64,000 nt of DNA from contig JAAXNY010000010.1 in NCBI GenBank assembly GCA_013420905.1, forward strand, positions 2,852,001-2,916,000. Direction: 5' to 3'. How positions within the stretch are numbered: the stretch's first letter is position 1; every line of letters starts with the position of its first letter. The stretch is from Collybia mongolica. Lineage: Eukaryota > Basidiomycota > Agaricomycetes > Agaricales > Clitocybaceae. Below the pieces are notes generated by a model. It ran no database searches, was not told where the DNA came from, and saw only the letters and a program-made list of their open reading frames with translations. This document shows, in pieces, positions 11,874 to 24,341 of this stretch. Both the position numbers and the translations under genes were made by a program.

Positions 11874-14128
11874 TTATAACTTCGCTTTCATCTTCTTCGC
11901 TGCCTGGTGCTCATACTTATCTTGCAGGACCCTCCTCAAAACCTTTCCCGTGGGCGACTTGGGGATCTGTAATGATGTGTCAACACGAGACTGACAAACG
12001 AACTGTGCCAGCCCGACATACCTGCCTCACAACCTCTATTCCTCCGCGGAGCCATTTGTACTTGCTGAGATTCTCTTGGTGCCAGCTCTCCAGCTCCTTG
12101 ATCACAGCAGCCGCGCCCATCTTCTTGCCGGGCTCGCCGAGCACGACCCATGCGCGCGGCACCTTCTCGTCCGATGTTCGTCCACCGCTGACACCAGCAA
12201 CGGTGGCGTCTGTGATGATACCCCCCGGGTGCGACAGAAGGACGTTTTCGATTTCTACGGGAGATACTTGAATTCCGGAAACTTTGAGAGTATCCTAATG
12301 GAAGCAACCGTGATAGATCAACAAAACGCTGAAAGGAAAAAAAAATAACTATCGCTCACCTTGGCTCGATCGGCAAAGCTGTCCATTAATTTTAGTTTCA
12401 GAAGTGCACTCGGCTCACGAGAGGACTCACAAGAAATATCCCTCTTCGTCTACTCTAAATTTATCCCCAGTCCGCAGCCAACCATCGACAAACGTCTCCC
12501 TCGTCGCTTTCTCATTATTCCAGTACCCAATAGCAACATTCGGACTCCTGAGATACAACTCCCCAACCTCGTTCACGTCGGCTTCCGACCCATCATCGCG
12601 CACGATGCGGCCCTCCATACCCGGGAGAAGAACACCCGTGCATCCCGTGATCTTTTTCATACGGCCCCCGAGGGTGCCGGGGTACGGCTGGGTGACGGCA
12701 GCAATGGTCTACAAGGCGCCCGGTCGGTGAAGACGTTCATTTCGGGGAAAACTTTAAATGGTAACTTACAGCTTCCGACATCCCGTATCCTGGGTATACA
12801 TACATTTAGCACCGCATTTTCTGGCCTATGTGGGGGGTGCACGCACCCTCTATGAAAGTCGTATCCGCGGGCACGAAAGATGTCAATTTTGCACACAGCT
12901 CTGGCGGCAAGTATGCGGCGCCGCTACCAAGAAATTGGACAGAGCTGAAGTCGACTTTGTGGATACTGGGATGGTTGACGAGTTGGTGGACGACTGAGGG
13001 AATCATGCCGATGGTTGATACGCGATACCTGGCAGGGAAGCGCAATTTATAAGTGACATCTTGGCGCATATACGAAATCCTGACTTTGGAATCGCCTTGA
13101 GCGCGACTTCGATGTCCCACCGCGCCATTATCAAAATCGTCCCGGGAGTAAGAAAAGCGCGGAAACAGTAGGAATGCAGGCCATAGGTGTGGTGGAGGGG
13201 TAGGAAACCAAGTCCAACGGGAATGCCTTCTGGCGTCTTAGGAGGTGGCGGCTGCAAGGTGCGAGTTAAGTGTCAGGCGATCACAGGAAAGGTAAATCTA
13301 GCGAGACAGCTGACCTGATAAACTTCGGCTACTGCCTGTCCCACAACTACGGACTGGGCAAGAGAGTATACGATATTTCCATGAGAAATCATAACAGCTG
13401 AGAAGGAAACGTGATGTAAGCTTGCTGTAATAGAGATCTAGCATTTAAACTCGGACCTTTTGGAAGACCACTCGTTCCACTGGAGAACACGAGATACGCA
13501 AGGGTATCCTTTTTCGCCGGCCGCGGCGCGACGTTTGGTATTTTCCGAGTTATGGAATCATCAATTAGTTCCGCGAAGCTCTTACGCCCCTTCGCCCTCC
13601 CTCCGAGAACATGGATCTTACTTGACGGTATCCCGGCTTTCTTCGCTACGGGCAAGAGCATCGGGAGGAGCCGCGCGTTCACGAACAGCCGCGTCGCCTT
13701 GGACAGCTCGAGGGCGTGTTTCAGCTCGAACGGCGTCGAGTACGAAGAGATCAGAGCAAATGGCGTCGTGATGGCGAGTAGGGAGTGTACTATTGTAATA
13801 TAGTCCTACTATCGGCATGAGGGTGCGTTCCGGGTATGAAAGGGATACGACCACGCACCATGGAATTATCGCTCATGATACCGACGATCTCGCCTTCGCC
13901 GCCTTCGAGGCCAAGCCCGCCTTCCGACACGGGTGCCCCCAACGCAGTCGCCCCCTGCCGGACCCGCTGGACAAACTCACGGTACGTCCTCTTCCTGCCA
14001 GTCTTCACGTCGATGTGCAGCGTGAAGTCCGACGGCCATTCCGCCTGATCTGGCCTGCCGAAGAACAGATGGTGGGCGTTAAGCTCTGGGGTCGGGGGGA
14101 CGTCAGGGTAGGGAGATTTGAGGTACAT
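11874..14128 (-). CDS. AMP-binding acyl/aryl-CoA ligase (4-coumarate-CoA ligase-like), 10 exons
   Basis: Exons: 14128-13859, 13805-13457, 13397-13315, 13251-13085, 13028-12847, 12789-12770, 12708-12431, 12378-12360, 12294-12022 and 11966-11874. All phases close and give 577 residues, the usual size for this ANL-superfamily enzyme. Such enzymes adenylate a carboxylic acid with ATP and then transfer it to CoA. Signatures in order are the phosphate loop LVFSSGTSGLPK joined across an intron to AVMISHGN, the adenine-site YGMSEA encoded partly by a 20-nt exon, the hinge-region WLRTGDKFRVDEEGYF, FADRAK encoded by a 19-nt exon, and the catalytic lysine region IPKSPTGKVLRR. It ends in KMKAKL, not an SKL-type PTS1, so a peroxisomal location is not indicated. 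The start MYLKSPYPDVPPT was chosen because the enzyme begins at once; an upstream ATG at 14413 is in frame but reads unlike the family. Substrate unknown. Confidence 0.9.
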
Positions 14129-14493
14129 CGCAGGGTACCGTTGGCGGCGACGACTAACGCCGGACCGCCACTTATATACGGACGGGTACAAGGCATGGTG
14201 AATTGTTTTCGAACAGGAGCCGGCATCTTGAGAAAGCCGTTTGCCGAGTAGCGACGTGCCGGTTCTGCTTCCGATCCACACAACCTTACACAGCTGACCC
14301 TTCACTGGACCCTTGGCACTCGCAATATGCCCCTGGTCCACTGTCTGTGGTGAATACTTTCTCACTGGTATGATGCTATTATTGTGTACGGCGTCCGGTC
14401 CATCCAATCCCATCCCTTTTTAGCGCGTAAGGGGTAATATATTCTTAAATCCGTGTAGGTGAAGCACATTTCCATTGGGGCATCTGATTTCGG

Positions 14494-16429
14494 TTAAAAC
14501 ACTCCAGATTCTCCCATCTCTCTCAACAAACCGTTCAGCGACATCCTGGCCATCATCATGTCAACCTCATCCATACTCTTCCCCGTATGTTCTGACTCTG
14601 GGCCGTCCTCATTCAAGGGAAAGAGGTCACTCTCCTTCTCAGGTTCGGCCCCGTCGACAACCCAAGGGCTAGCGCTGTCTTTCCAAAAGCTCCCGGTTAC
14701 GACCGTCAACACCATCTGGAGACCTTGCCCGTTTGCGATCGTGCTCTGTATTATGGTGAATTTACCTGGATTTTCCCTTGCCCGTTCGATGAGGGCGTCG
14801 TTCCTCGCCTCCGCGTTGGTAGACCCGTTTATCTCAGGAAGGTTCTTCTCGTAGTCCTCGAGGGGGGCGACTGAATATTTCGGTGGAAGCTTGGTGTAGT
14901 CAATGTAGATCATAAGAGCTGTTTTGGTCATCTCAGGATATCTCTCCGACGCAAGGCGACGAAGGCCAAGTAGATGGTTTCGGGCATCCCGGGTAAAGAG
15001 GTGGTGAAAGAATGCCGAATCAGTCTTTGAAATAGATTGGTATTTTCCTTCTGTAAACTCAGTGAGTGCATGGGCCACGATGGGAATTAGTGTGGGATGT
15101 ACCCAAACGTTCGCGTTGTTTTAGTTTGCACATAGTTTTATGCCCGCCTTCCTTCCATGCAGTAACTTGACACTCTTTGGAACAGTAGAGAGTGGTCGAA
15201 CATGAACCGCACTTTCGGAAATTGTTCTTGGCGTCAATTTTATGACACTGGTTGGTACTATGAAGGGGTGAAATCGAAAATGCGCGTAAAATGCGTACCT
15301 GGACATTATCACAGGTCGCGCCTTTCCCCTTCAGAGCGGTAGCCTGTAATGTCACCAAAAAGCGCTCTAGGGCTAATTGGCGGAAGTTGTTCCACGCATC
15401 CTTAGCCATACTCCCTTCGATTCGCTCTCTATGGGCCGATTCGTCCAGCTTCTTGATTGCCCTGTCCACTGACTGAATTACAGACCGATACACCAGATAT
15501 TTTGGGAGGATGTCCCTCACGATACACAGTATCATATCACAATCCTCAGGGTCCAGTTTGTGAAAATGCGGACTACTATCCATGAACGCTTTCAGAAGAC
15601 CCGCTTGGATGGACTGGCAGACCCATGAAAAGCCATCCGTGGATTCAAGGCAGTTTGCCAGGTAGCCAAAAGATGCCACCATAGTATTTAATAGCTCAAG
15701 ACCACCACTCTCGTTCAGCTTTTTCGTTGTATCTAGCGCGATTTTCGTGCACTGGGTAATTATGTTTGAGTTTAGAAAGGCATGGCGTAAGGGGTGGTCC
15801 GGCTCCCGGGATAGATGGCCTATTAGATCGAGATAGATCGTGACACGGGTCCCGTCCATGCGTGGGCCGTTGTTGAGCGCAGTTCGCAAGCGCGACAGCG
15901 CCAATTGAACGACGTTGTCTGTGCTTCCGCCGGCAGCCGCAACGACCCTGTCGACCGCGGGCCGCCTTTCATCGCGTAGAAGCCCATCCAACGCGGCCGA
16001 TGCACTTGGAATATCAATGATGGAAGGGACGTTGTGCTTATCCTCGAGGATCCACATCTGGGTAGCGATCTCGATACTCCCTCTGGTATCGCTCATGACC
16101 TTCCGGGCCTTGTCCGAGCGGCTCAGAGAGTACCACGTTGCAGTGATGACGTCAAGGTTCGACTTCTGCGTTTCGGCGCCCACAGCTGGACTTTGGAAGC
16201 GTCCTGCGAAGAAGAACGCGCTCCATTTGAATACCCCCGGCCAGGCTTGGATGATCTCGTCACCGTGATTGTCGTGGTTCTGCATCTGCAACGCGTTTGC
16301 GGCCTTGGTCAATCCGACCATGGACATGAAGGCACGGTCTGAGACGGGAGTACGTTCCCTGGCCAAAGAAGGTTCCGTTGGGCAAGCGTTGGCGTCTAGG
16401 TGGTGGAAGAAGACGCCGAGGATCCCCAT
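14494..16429 (-). CDS. MYND-type zinc-finger protein, 3 exons
   Basis: Exons read 16429-15299, 15247-15103 and 15050-14494. The N-terminal ~375 residues form a helical, armadillo-like or unassigned region (for example LALSRLRTALNNG, VRDILPKYLVYRS). The MYND finger starts with CDNVQ, is cut by a 51-nt intron, and continues as CHKIDAKNNFRKCGSCSTTL then YCSKECQVTAWKEGGHKTMC. This supplies the Cys/His ligands expected of this protein-interaction zinc finger. A C-terminal ~190-residue acidic region follows. The 51-nt intron (15298-15248) is open in frame, so retention would insert 17 residues inside the first zinc-binding pair. Large multigene MYND families are common in Agaricomycetes; the specific role is unknown. 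It is divergent from the RhoGAP gene. Confidence 0.85.
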
Positions 16430-16860
16430 AGACAGTAACTCTGGGGCCTGCGATTTGAGATCGGGTTGAATAATGTCAAAGCCAACACCATGGTTTGCGA
16501 CGTTGGTTCCGCACCTCCTGCCACAGGTTTGCGATTTCCATTAGGTCAACAAGGATACCTCGACGCGCATTGTCGAGTGACTATGTCGAACATGTATACA
16601 ACTCCTGAGAGGTCGGTCAAATTAAGCAAAACATACTCTCTTAGGATTCTGTTTGATCTTTCTCAAGGTCTTCACCGGGTACATTATATGAGTCGGGCCT
16701 GTTCAGCAAAAGAGAAATGTGGAACTGAAGGAGCCGAGGAAGAAGCGTCGGGCCTCGGATCGGGGTCCGAGATCATATCCACAATAGTTTACGTAACAAG
16801 AAACTTGGCGAAACCCCACGTTTTGACCGCGACCACCCTCCCGCTCGTACTCGCAGGGAA
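16430..16860. promoter_or_regulatory. Shared divergent promoter region between MYND and RhoGAP genes
   Basis: The 431 bp between the two opposing start codons holds no recognisable gene and must contain both promoters. No TATA box or defined operator could be assigned with confidence. Confidence 0.45.
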
Positions 16861-19408
16861 ATGCCCCCCAACCCTCTCAGTCTCAAGCAGAGGCTCGCAG
16901 CGCTTTCCAACTCCCCTTCGTCCCCGACCTCACCATATGGGCAAGAACCCCCGCGCTCACCGATAGGAACAAGACGGAAGCCTTTTTTCAACGCCCCGTG
17001 GGTGAAGCGGCAGCATGAAGCCGTCGTGGGGAACGGGGTGTACGGGGAATCGGAGATGGTGCAGCAAGTTATGGCGAAGATGATCTTCCAGGCCGGAGTG
17101 GACTTCGAGTGGGTGTCATAATGTTCTGGTTACTTATAATGTTCACTTGACCATCCGTGTGACTGCGTAGGACCCGACCAATGTATGTCGAATCTTACAC
17201 CGTCTCCGGCTGGGATGATAAAACGTCAAGGAAGGGTGGTCCTTAATGCATCTGCTCTACCAGATCCGCAGGAAGTTTCCTACGACTTGTTGCTTTCGTA
17301 CGTATGGTTAAGTGGCGTCTCAGTATCTACAATTAACATGCATGGTGCAGGCGAATACTCTCTTACCTTAACCTCTATGGTCAGTTCATACGAGCACCGA
17401 CCGTCAGATGGGATATTGAATGCGCCACATTAGTTGAATCTGATTATACCGTGGTGTTCTTCGCGGCAGGAGGGAAGCATACGCCAGGCTGGAACTGGGT
17501 CTGGAAAGCGTATCGTTGTTTGAGCAGGAAGTACCGAAAGAATCTGAAGCGGCTTGTACGTCATATTTCTTTCTATCTCCTTCAGCGACACTGATCCGTG
17601 ACCCTAGTATATCGTTCACTCCTCGTTCTTCTCGAAAAGTGTGTTTTCGGCTGTTCTTTGTTATCTCCGCAACGGGTCTGACCCAACTCAGTGTTATTCT
17701 CCCTGGCTGGCGCCATCATTAGGTACACTTTTTCTGTGACTTTTCTTGAAAGGTTTTCTAAATCCTGACCAGCCCCAAATTTTTCCGGAAACTACAATAC
17801 ATCACGACATTGTCGGAGCTGGCTCACCATATACCACTAACTCAGATAGATATCCCTCCTGCAGTATATCAGTATGTCTTGAATCCTAACATGGGGCAGT
17901 TGGAGCTTAACTGCCTGCAGAGAAAATTTAAAGCATGAGAGAAAAATTTCACTCCCTGTTCCGAACCGTTCTAGTATCTTCGGAGTTCCATTGGAAGAGC
18001 TGATGGGATATAATGGCGAGAAAGGCGGCATACCAAGAGTTGTTAAGGACGCGATTCAATTTTTACGGGAGACTGGTGCGTTTTGAAAATTGGCGAGTCT
18101 ACCTGGTGATGGATCTATTTTTGCAGGTATGATGGAGGAGGGACTTTTTAGACGGTCTCCACAATCAGTCATGTTAAGAGCCGCTCAGGATGCTTACGAT
18201 CGAGGTATGTAATTGAAAGAAATTTGTTGTATCGCTAACGCTCTCTCAAGGAAATGTAGTGTCTCTGAACACTTTCGGTGATCCTCATCTGGCTGCAGTC
18301 CTGTTGAAAAAGTACCTACGAGATCTCCCAGAACCCATATTCCCCGAAAGCCTCTACCCTATGATCAATCGATGTCCTCCGCCAACCAGTGATCCCAACG
18401 ATATGACCAGCATCAACTATATCCGCGAAACGTTACTGCCGGAAATACCACCTTGTTCATACATCCTCCTCAGCCATATCCTGCGTAGGTGGATCAAATA
18501 GACCCACTGTCTTTACTCACGCAATCTCCATAGATCTAATGCACGAGGTTTCTCTGCGTTCGGCATCAAACCGGATGGATGCATATAACCTGGCGGTTGT
18601 CCTTTCTCCAAACTTAGTGAAGGGCTCCAACGTCACTCGCGACGTCATGATGTGCGCTGTCCCAGGCGGACCTGCAATCTTCGAGTCGAACGCTCCTAAT
18701 CGACCCAACGCGGCCTCTATATCGGAGCACCGAACCACGCTTGGGACAGTTATATGTATCTGTATCCAGCGGTACTACGAGGTGTTCGACGAAGTGTGGG
18801 ACAGGAGCGAGGCCTTGCCCCCGTCCCAGTCATTCCAGGACAGTACAACGGGGTCCTCAGCGAGGAGCTCTACATCGGGCAGCCCCCAGCCTCATCGGAT
18901 CTCGTTCCACCCTGATGACGACGACTCCATCGACGACGCTATGCTGGTCATGCCCATCGGCCCCGGCCAGCAGAGTAACGGCAAACCCGGCGGACCGCCG
19001 AGCGCGTGGGGCGCAGCAGCAGCGACGGGAGGTGCTGGGCAGACATACCAACCGCGCCACCGGAGTAACTTGTCGGGTGGCTCCTCGTCGGGCGTGCGGT
19101 CGGTTCATACGACGTTTGGGGAGAATGGGAATGGCTCGATAGGCGGAGGCGCGGGGTATGGGTATCCGTCGATGAGCAAGGCGAAGTCGATGATAAGCAT
19201 TGAGAATAGGGGGGCTGCGGGGGGCGGGCGGAAGGGGTCGATTGCGGTTGGGCGCGGGACGACGAGGAAGTCGAGTGGGGCTGGGGTAGAGGCGATTGGT
19301 ATTACTGCTGAGGGCTTTTTTAGCGCTCCTAGTTCGGCACCGCCGGTCCCTCCTGTGCCACGCAGCAATGGCGTTGCGGTTAATGGTGGTGGTGGTGGTG
19401 GTACGTGA
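16861..19408 (+). CDS. Rho GTPase-activating protein with N-terminal CRAL-TRIO-like domain, 12 exons
   Basis: Exons: 16861-17108, 17171-17182 (12 nt), 17235-17297, 17351-17379, 17434-17555, 17608-17638, 17692-17722, 17773-17871, 17921-18075, 18127-18204, 18251-18484 and 18534-19408, giving 658 residues with consistent phases. The first ~80 residues are disordered. Then comes a lipid-binding CRAL-TRIO/BCH-like domain (VVFFAAGGKHTPGWNWVWKA, then IVHSSFFSKMLFSLAGA). The RhoGAP domain starts at FGVPLEELMG. It carries the arginine-finger segment EEGLFRRSP, the AVLLKKYLRDLPEP helix and NLAVVLSPNLVKGSNV. The Ser/Gly/Pro-rich tail of about 200 residues is probably disordered. This architecture matches p50RhoGAP/ECM25-type proteins that switch off Rho-family GTPases controlling polarity and actin. 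Exons 2, 4, 6 and 7 are only 12-31 nt. Confidence 0.9.
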
Positions 19409-19850
19409 TTGCAGTGGGATGTAATTTATTTAATATCTGTTACATTTGGCTTGCTTTATTTATTTCACTGGATTTCTTAGGCGGGTTGCGTATAAAACAG
19501 CTAATGGTCTTTATTATCCGGAAGGTTTTGTCGTCCAAGCGTAGGGGGAGGACTGTGACTGTTCTAACTGTTCTATGTGTACAGACCATTAGGAATCTAG
19601 CAAACCAACTCTTCAAGAACTACTGCGGAATCAAAGGGCCGCCTTCATTATCGGTACCTATATGCGTTACAAAACATAATCAACCATTGCAAAACGGTCT
19701 CCTCTACTGTAATTGGGAGCTTGCGGAGAAACAGACCTTTCATCTTTGACTCCAAGATGCAGAATATTACGGGAGGGCCCTAACCTCTTTTAAGAAGGAC
19801 CTACACGAAAGGGGCAAAAGGAGGTTAAACAGGCGCCACGCGTTATTAGA
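19409..19850. other. Intergenic, nothing recognised
   Basis: The only ORF of note (19405-19749, plus) is hydrophobic by chance and shows no family signature. The stretch separates the convergent RhoGAP and CxxC genes. Confidence 0.4.
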
Positions 19851-20405
19851 TCATATCCAACGCACTTTTCGTTTTTTCGCGCTGCGCGCTAATTTCATGA
19901 TGGAAGCTCCCTTCCTCTTGCCTTTCCTGCCCATACAGCCCCGCTCCTTGCACCGAACCACATTCTCGTTGGTGCCTTCGTCTTTTTCTTCCGCCATCTC
20001 GCCATCTTCAAAGTACTCCACTTCATCAGTGTTCGTGGTATGATACACGACATAACAGGGGTCCTCGGGCGCGCCATCGTCTTCGGGAAACTCGAAATCG
20101 CAGCACTCCAGAGTGATAGTCATCTCGTCAGAGCCAATATTCGTGGGTTCCGCGTAACCCACAATGTTGTGAGCTATTACACAGGCGTCTGGTCCGTTGG
20201 TATGATCGAAAAAGACCTCATGGCAGCGAACGCAGTGTTTTTCGACTGTAGCTGATTCGACTAAAGTCGTTAGCATGCTTGATAGTACCTTGAGGTCGCT
20301 TTCCGGGGCGCAGTGAGCAACGTTTCTTTCAAGTTTGCGGGTGTGGTCGATTGGGATTAGTGATTGTAGTTCGTCTGAAACCGAGTTCTTGGGAGCCATA
20401 GTCAT
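19851..20405 (-). CDS. Small Cys-rich hypothetical protein (CxxC plus Cys-Cys), 184 aa
   Basis: A single-exon ORF starts at MTMAPKNSVSDELQSLIP (an internal ATG two codons later is also possible). It has a probable zinc-binding core VEKHCVRCHEVFFDHTNG with downstream Cys and His, then an acidic middle and a basic C terminus ending KLARSAKKRKVRWI, which could act as a nuclear localisation signal. No named family is recognised. A broken inverted copy lies immediately to the right, and a weaker third relic lies near 23.05 kb. The aligned copies support that this is real coding sequence and not a chance ORF. Confidence 0.65.
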   Translation of the reverse strand: MTMAPKNSVSDELQSLIPIDHTRKLERNVAHCAPESDLKVLSSMLTTLVESATVEKHCVRCHEVFFDHTNGPDACVIAHNIVGYAEPTNIGSDEMTITLECCDFEFPEDDGAPEDPCYVVYHTTNTDEVEYFEDGEMAEEKDEGTNENVVRCKERGCMGRKGKRKGASIMKLARSAKKRKVRWI

Positions 20406-20669
20406 TCAATCCGGGTATGGGCGGTTGCGTACAAAAATAAGCAAATGATACTCAAATTTACCCGTATATGCGCGTTTTAAAGTCGAAAAAAAGCTAACCA
20501 CCGCAACTGTAGATAAAGATGAATGGTACGACACGACACGACGTCGAAAACTAGGCTGAATGACCCTACTGGTATATATTGAAATCCCAACGCGCCCACG
20601 TGCCGCTTGCATGACCAGATAATATATGACGTAGAAAGTTCCAGCACCTTTGCAACAGACATCCGTTAC

Positions 20670-21230
20670 CCAACTACATATGCCCCCAAACCCAGTTCAC
20701 AAGAACTACAGATACTGATCGAGTCGACAACCTCCACGAATGCCAAGAAGATCTCACTGCTGACGCCTCAAAGCACTACCCGGTCTCTCTGACGACCAGA
20801 TTACGGCCTTGCTCGAGGTATTCACATCTATACGGGAGTCAAGCAAAGTCGAAAAATACTGCGTCAGGTGCCATGAGCCATTTTACGATCATAGTAACGG
20901 TCTACGGGCATGTAAAATCAAACACGGTTCACGGAGCGATGAAGAGCGCACAGAGACTGGAGACGACGCTGTGACAATGACGCTGTTCTGTTGTGGGCTG
21001 GGGTACGATATGAAGAAGGACCGCCGAGGGGTTCTCTTTGCCATGTTTCTCCTCACGCCACGGACCCTACTGACGCTGAATATCACGAGGAGAATTGGAA
21101 AGAAACCGGAAATGAGAATGTGATGACATGCTAGGAGAAGGACTGCATGAAACCGAAACGACAGGTAGTGCCTCGGAAGCGAGTCCTGTGGCCGTCAAAA
21201 AGCGAAAGGGACGAGTTTTTTTCGTTCGGC
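20670..21230 (+). pseudogene. Broken inverted paralogue of the small CxxC protein
   Basis: Frame pieces align in order with the intact minus-strand gene. APKPSSQELQ corresponds to APKNSVSDELQ, VEKYCVRCHEPFYDHSNG to VEKHCVRCHEVFFDHTNG, and DPTDAEYHEENWKETGNENV followed by a stop and EKDCM to the acidic and Cys-containing tail. The start ATG is one base out of frame, a TGA follows the first piece at about 20790, another frame change occurs near 21050, and a TAG lies near 21131. The two copies point away from each other across about 260 bp. Confidence 0.7.
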
Positions 21231-22920
21231 CTTGTTGAATGAAAGCAATTAGTCTCTTTTTTTTTCTCAGGTTGGTGCATGAAGGAGAGAAGGGTCAGAA
21301 TTTGGCATATGACTTGTCGTATCGCAAGCATACTGATCAGAAGGTTAACTGGGGAGCTCGCACTGAACTATCAGAGTGATATGGGTATAGGCAAATACCC
21401 GCGTTGGACCTAGTGGTTGGATGCCCTGACTGTTTCGCCTATGCAAAGTCAGGTATGCAATAAGCTTCATTCAACAATTTGGATTCGCTCATGGGATCAG
21501 GTACCTCATGGAGATGATGCACGAGGCATCAGGTCTACTAAGGTTTGAACACCCCTGGCCTGGCCTGAAGGACCTGAGGATGCTGCGGGGCGCCTATGTG
21601 CAACTTGCGTGATGTCTTTGGCTCCCATTCACCGCTCCCAATGATGGGCCGATGTTCGTATTGAGGCCAATAAATTGAGGCTTGGACAGGCTTGGGCACG
21701 ACTTCATCGATCAGGCACGCGACGAAACGGGCCCAGAACGCACCCGTGTGACAGCCTCTCTATCAACATCGATGGCGCATCGATATAAACATGATGGATT
21801 TCATTACGCAGCAAGGGCGCGAAGCATCAAGATGCAGCCCTAACCAACCACTAAAACCTCCCCGATCAACTTTTGTAATAGGGTTCCGTTACTTTGTAAC
21901 CGGTCTACTTATTTCGGCCCTGCTCAGCATTCTAGGTGTCTGTGGCGTCCCGTTTTTTACGGAAACGGCGCGTCTACAACCGTACTTGTTCCAGGACCCT
22001 TCCAGCCATAGGTACCACCTCTAAACGGCGCCTACAACGCGACTTCCTCCGATGCCTACTCTGGAATGTCCATCCAATAACTGGTAATCTGGCCTCAGAT
22101 AAGGTACAAAAGCTCTTCCAAAGGTCCTTACGCTGTGCATCGGCATCGCCCTGAAAGAGCGGACGGTGTTACCCCGCAATCACAGTAGAGTGACATTACT
22201 TCCCTCAATCTAAATATGACGGATCAAAGAACCCCTCCAATAAGTCAGCACCCAAAAACACCTGGTGTCACCGCCGAACCGACTAGTCTCGCATCCCAGT
22301 GTTCGAAACATACGCTCAACTCTCATGTCATGCGCAATAACAGGAATAGCAAGATTATAAGTGCTGCGGCAAATGTGGTGTAAATACGTGTCTTTTGTGA
22401 CAGTAAGGGCGACGACAGTCATATGAGTATTGACCGTTCGATGTAGCATCAGCTCCTAAAACACTGTAAAAACACAATCCTCATGATGCACCCATCCCCT
22501 AACACTGACCCTCCCTTAGAACGTGTGTTCTGGGGAATATGACAGCGGTTGTATTGTCCTCCTACCTGATATACAGTGGCCTCGAAGGTATGTATAGCCA
22601 CACTAGCATGAGATGCGGTCGCTTACTTGCAAGCTGATTCTAGTGGCTTCGAGGTGCCAATCCTCGCTAAAAGATATATCTTATATTCATTACCCCAACA
22701 CAACTTCGTGAGGACAGGACCTCATCTAAACGGCACACCATGCCAACCAGCCTGTCTCCACCGATGCCTGGTGGCTCAGAATGTCATTAATCCTTCGCTT
22801 CGTTCCTTGTATCCTCGTCGTGGAAATGCACGCGGCCAGTCGATATCCGATCACTGGTGGACGTTTATGGGGAGGTAATTGGACTCACTTAACCCTGAGG
22901 CAGGTGTATTTGACTTACTA
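21231..22920. other. No supported gene
   Basis: Only short unrelated ORFs are present on both strands. A tRNA-like start near 21410 lacks a T arm. The region looks like decayed intergenic DNA. Confidence 0.35.
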
Positions 22921-22989
22921 GTGGTTCCAAAGTTCGCGACTGGACAAGACCTTATCGGGAACCAGAATGTACCCCAAGCACGCACGATT

Positions 22990-23250
22990 CCTCACACCGA
23001 TAAGCCCATCGATATTATTGAAGGCGACTACGCTTGGGTGTCACGACTATAATTTTTGGAGTCCGATGGGCATCCTGATGACTTCTGCATCATAAATTCT
23101 CATGCGACCAACCCCGACATCGCTGATTACCACGATGATGATTGGGAAGACAAAAACGTCAACGGCAACTATCTACGCCGCGATAGGAAGAAAGAAAGGG
23201 GAACGATAACAATAACATTCCAGGACAGAAAGGTGTCCATGTGAAAGAAT
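22990..23250 (+). pseudogene. Possible third relic of the CxxC protein C-terminal half
   Basis: The plus frame from 23056 reads ESDGHPDDFCIINSHATNPD then IADYHDDDWEDKNVN and a basic tail. This resembles the spacing of EDDGAPEDPCYVVYHTTNTD and the following acidic stretch of the intact gene. The N-terminal CxxC part is not found. Similarity is short and acidic sequence aligns easily, so this is tentative. Confidence 0.3.
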
Positions 23251-24341
23251 TCATCAAGGAATCACATGTACAATGGAAGGTCAAGCGATGGTAATCGAAT
23301 ACAGAGACAGAAGCATCCTAAAGGTCAACAGTCAGTATAACGTAACTTTCAAAGAGCCGCGATTTATGGATAAAACATACTCACGCTCACGCTATAATGA
23401 AATCAGTTCACCAAAATGTGTTCCAGGCGCCAAGATTCACGATTCGTTCCATTTTGAGTAGATGATTCCCAAGAACTCAGGACTTTGCTCGCCCATCACA
23501 GCCAAAACTTTGGAACGTCGTCTGGACCTTTCACACGAAGTTCGTGATCGGTATTTGTTGAGACCTTTCCACTTCCCACCGACGGTTTTCGTATGCACTC
23601 GCCAAGTTCAAACCACTCTTAGCAGCGTCGATGTGACTGTCTGCAAACTCAACTCGCGCATCTGAACGGGCAGGCGGTAGAGACGAGGCTCCACATCTGA
23701 AAGTATGTATCACAAGGACATCGTAAGTCAGGTGTGAGTATCATGCACTCTCTAGGCAGAGCACTAATCAAGTTATCACAGAAGCCACTTCAATGAGGAC
23801 CCCAAATCGCCTCATGTAACGGCGCCTCGTTCCAGTAATACTCCAATCACTCCGTTTCGCATGCCAGTGGTCCAATTTGAGACCGGGACAGCGCCTCCAG
23901 TGCAATAACTCTCGTTAGTCCGCTCGGATTCAAGATATGGGATCGATGAAGATATGAGATCGTTGAACATGTAGAACGTTGTTATCACCTCACCTACACG
24001 GGTGTATCGTAACGTAACCAGTCACTTCACCGCCAGATCTTTGTAGCCTCGTGTTCGTCAGCATTGCCATCACATGCGAAGTTCTCATCCTACAGTGGCC
24101 GCGTTCGGACACCACGAGAAGGATTGACGCCCAGACTCAAATTTACAGCAACAGAAGAGGAGACAGCGTGGGTGGAAAGCAGACATTATATGTTTCTAGT
24201 TTTGGGTTTGAATCGCGATAATTACATCAGATCGGTAATGGCAGGGTATTTAATCCGCGTCGCACTTATTTAGACTAATCGATTCTCTCTTCTCTTGCAG
24301 TCTTTTGACCATCTCAGTTTACCCTATCTGTCGAACTGACC
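23251..24341. other. No supported gene
   Basis: Short ORFs without signatures on either strand; no repeat or RNA gene recognised. Confidence 0.35.

Noticed and set aside
13817..14251. 144-codon plus-strand ORF over the AMP-ligase start
   Set aside because: Shadow of the well-supported minus-strand ligase exon 1.
21400..21480. tRNA-like sequence with an A-box-like TAGTGGTTGG
   Set aside because: No matching acceptor stem or T arm could be folded by eye.
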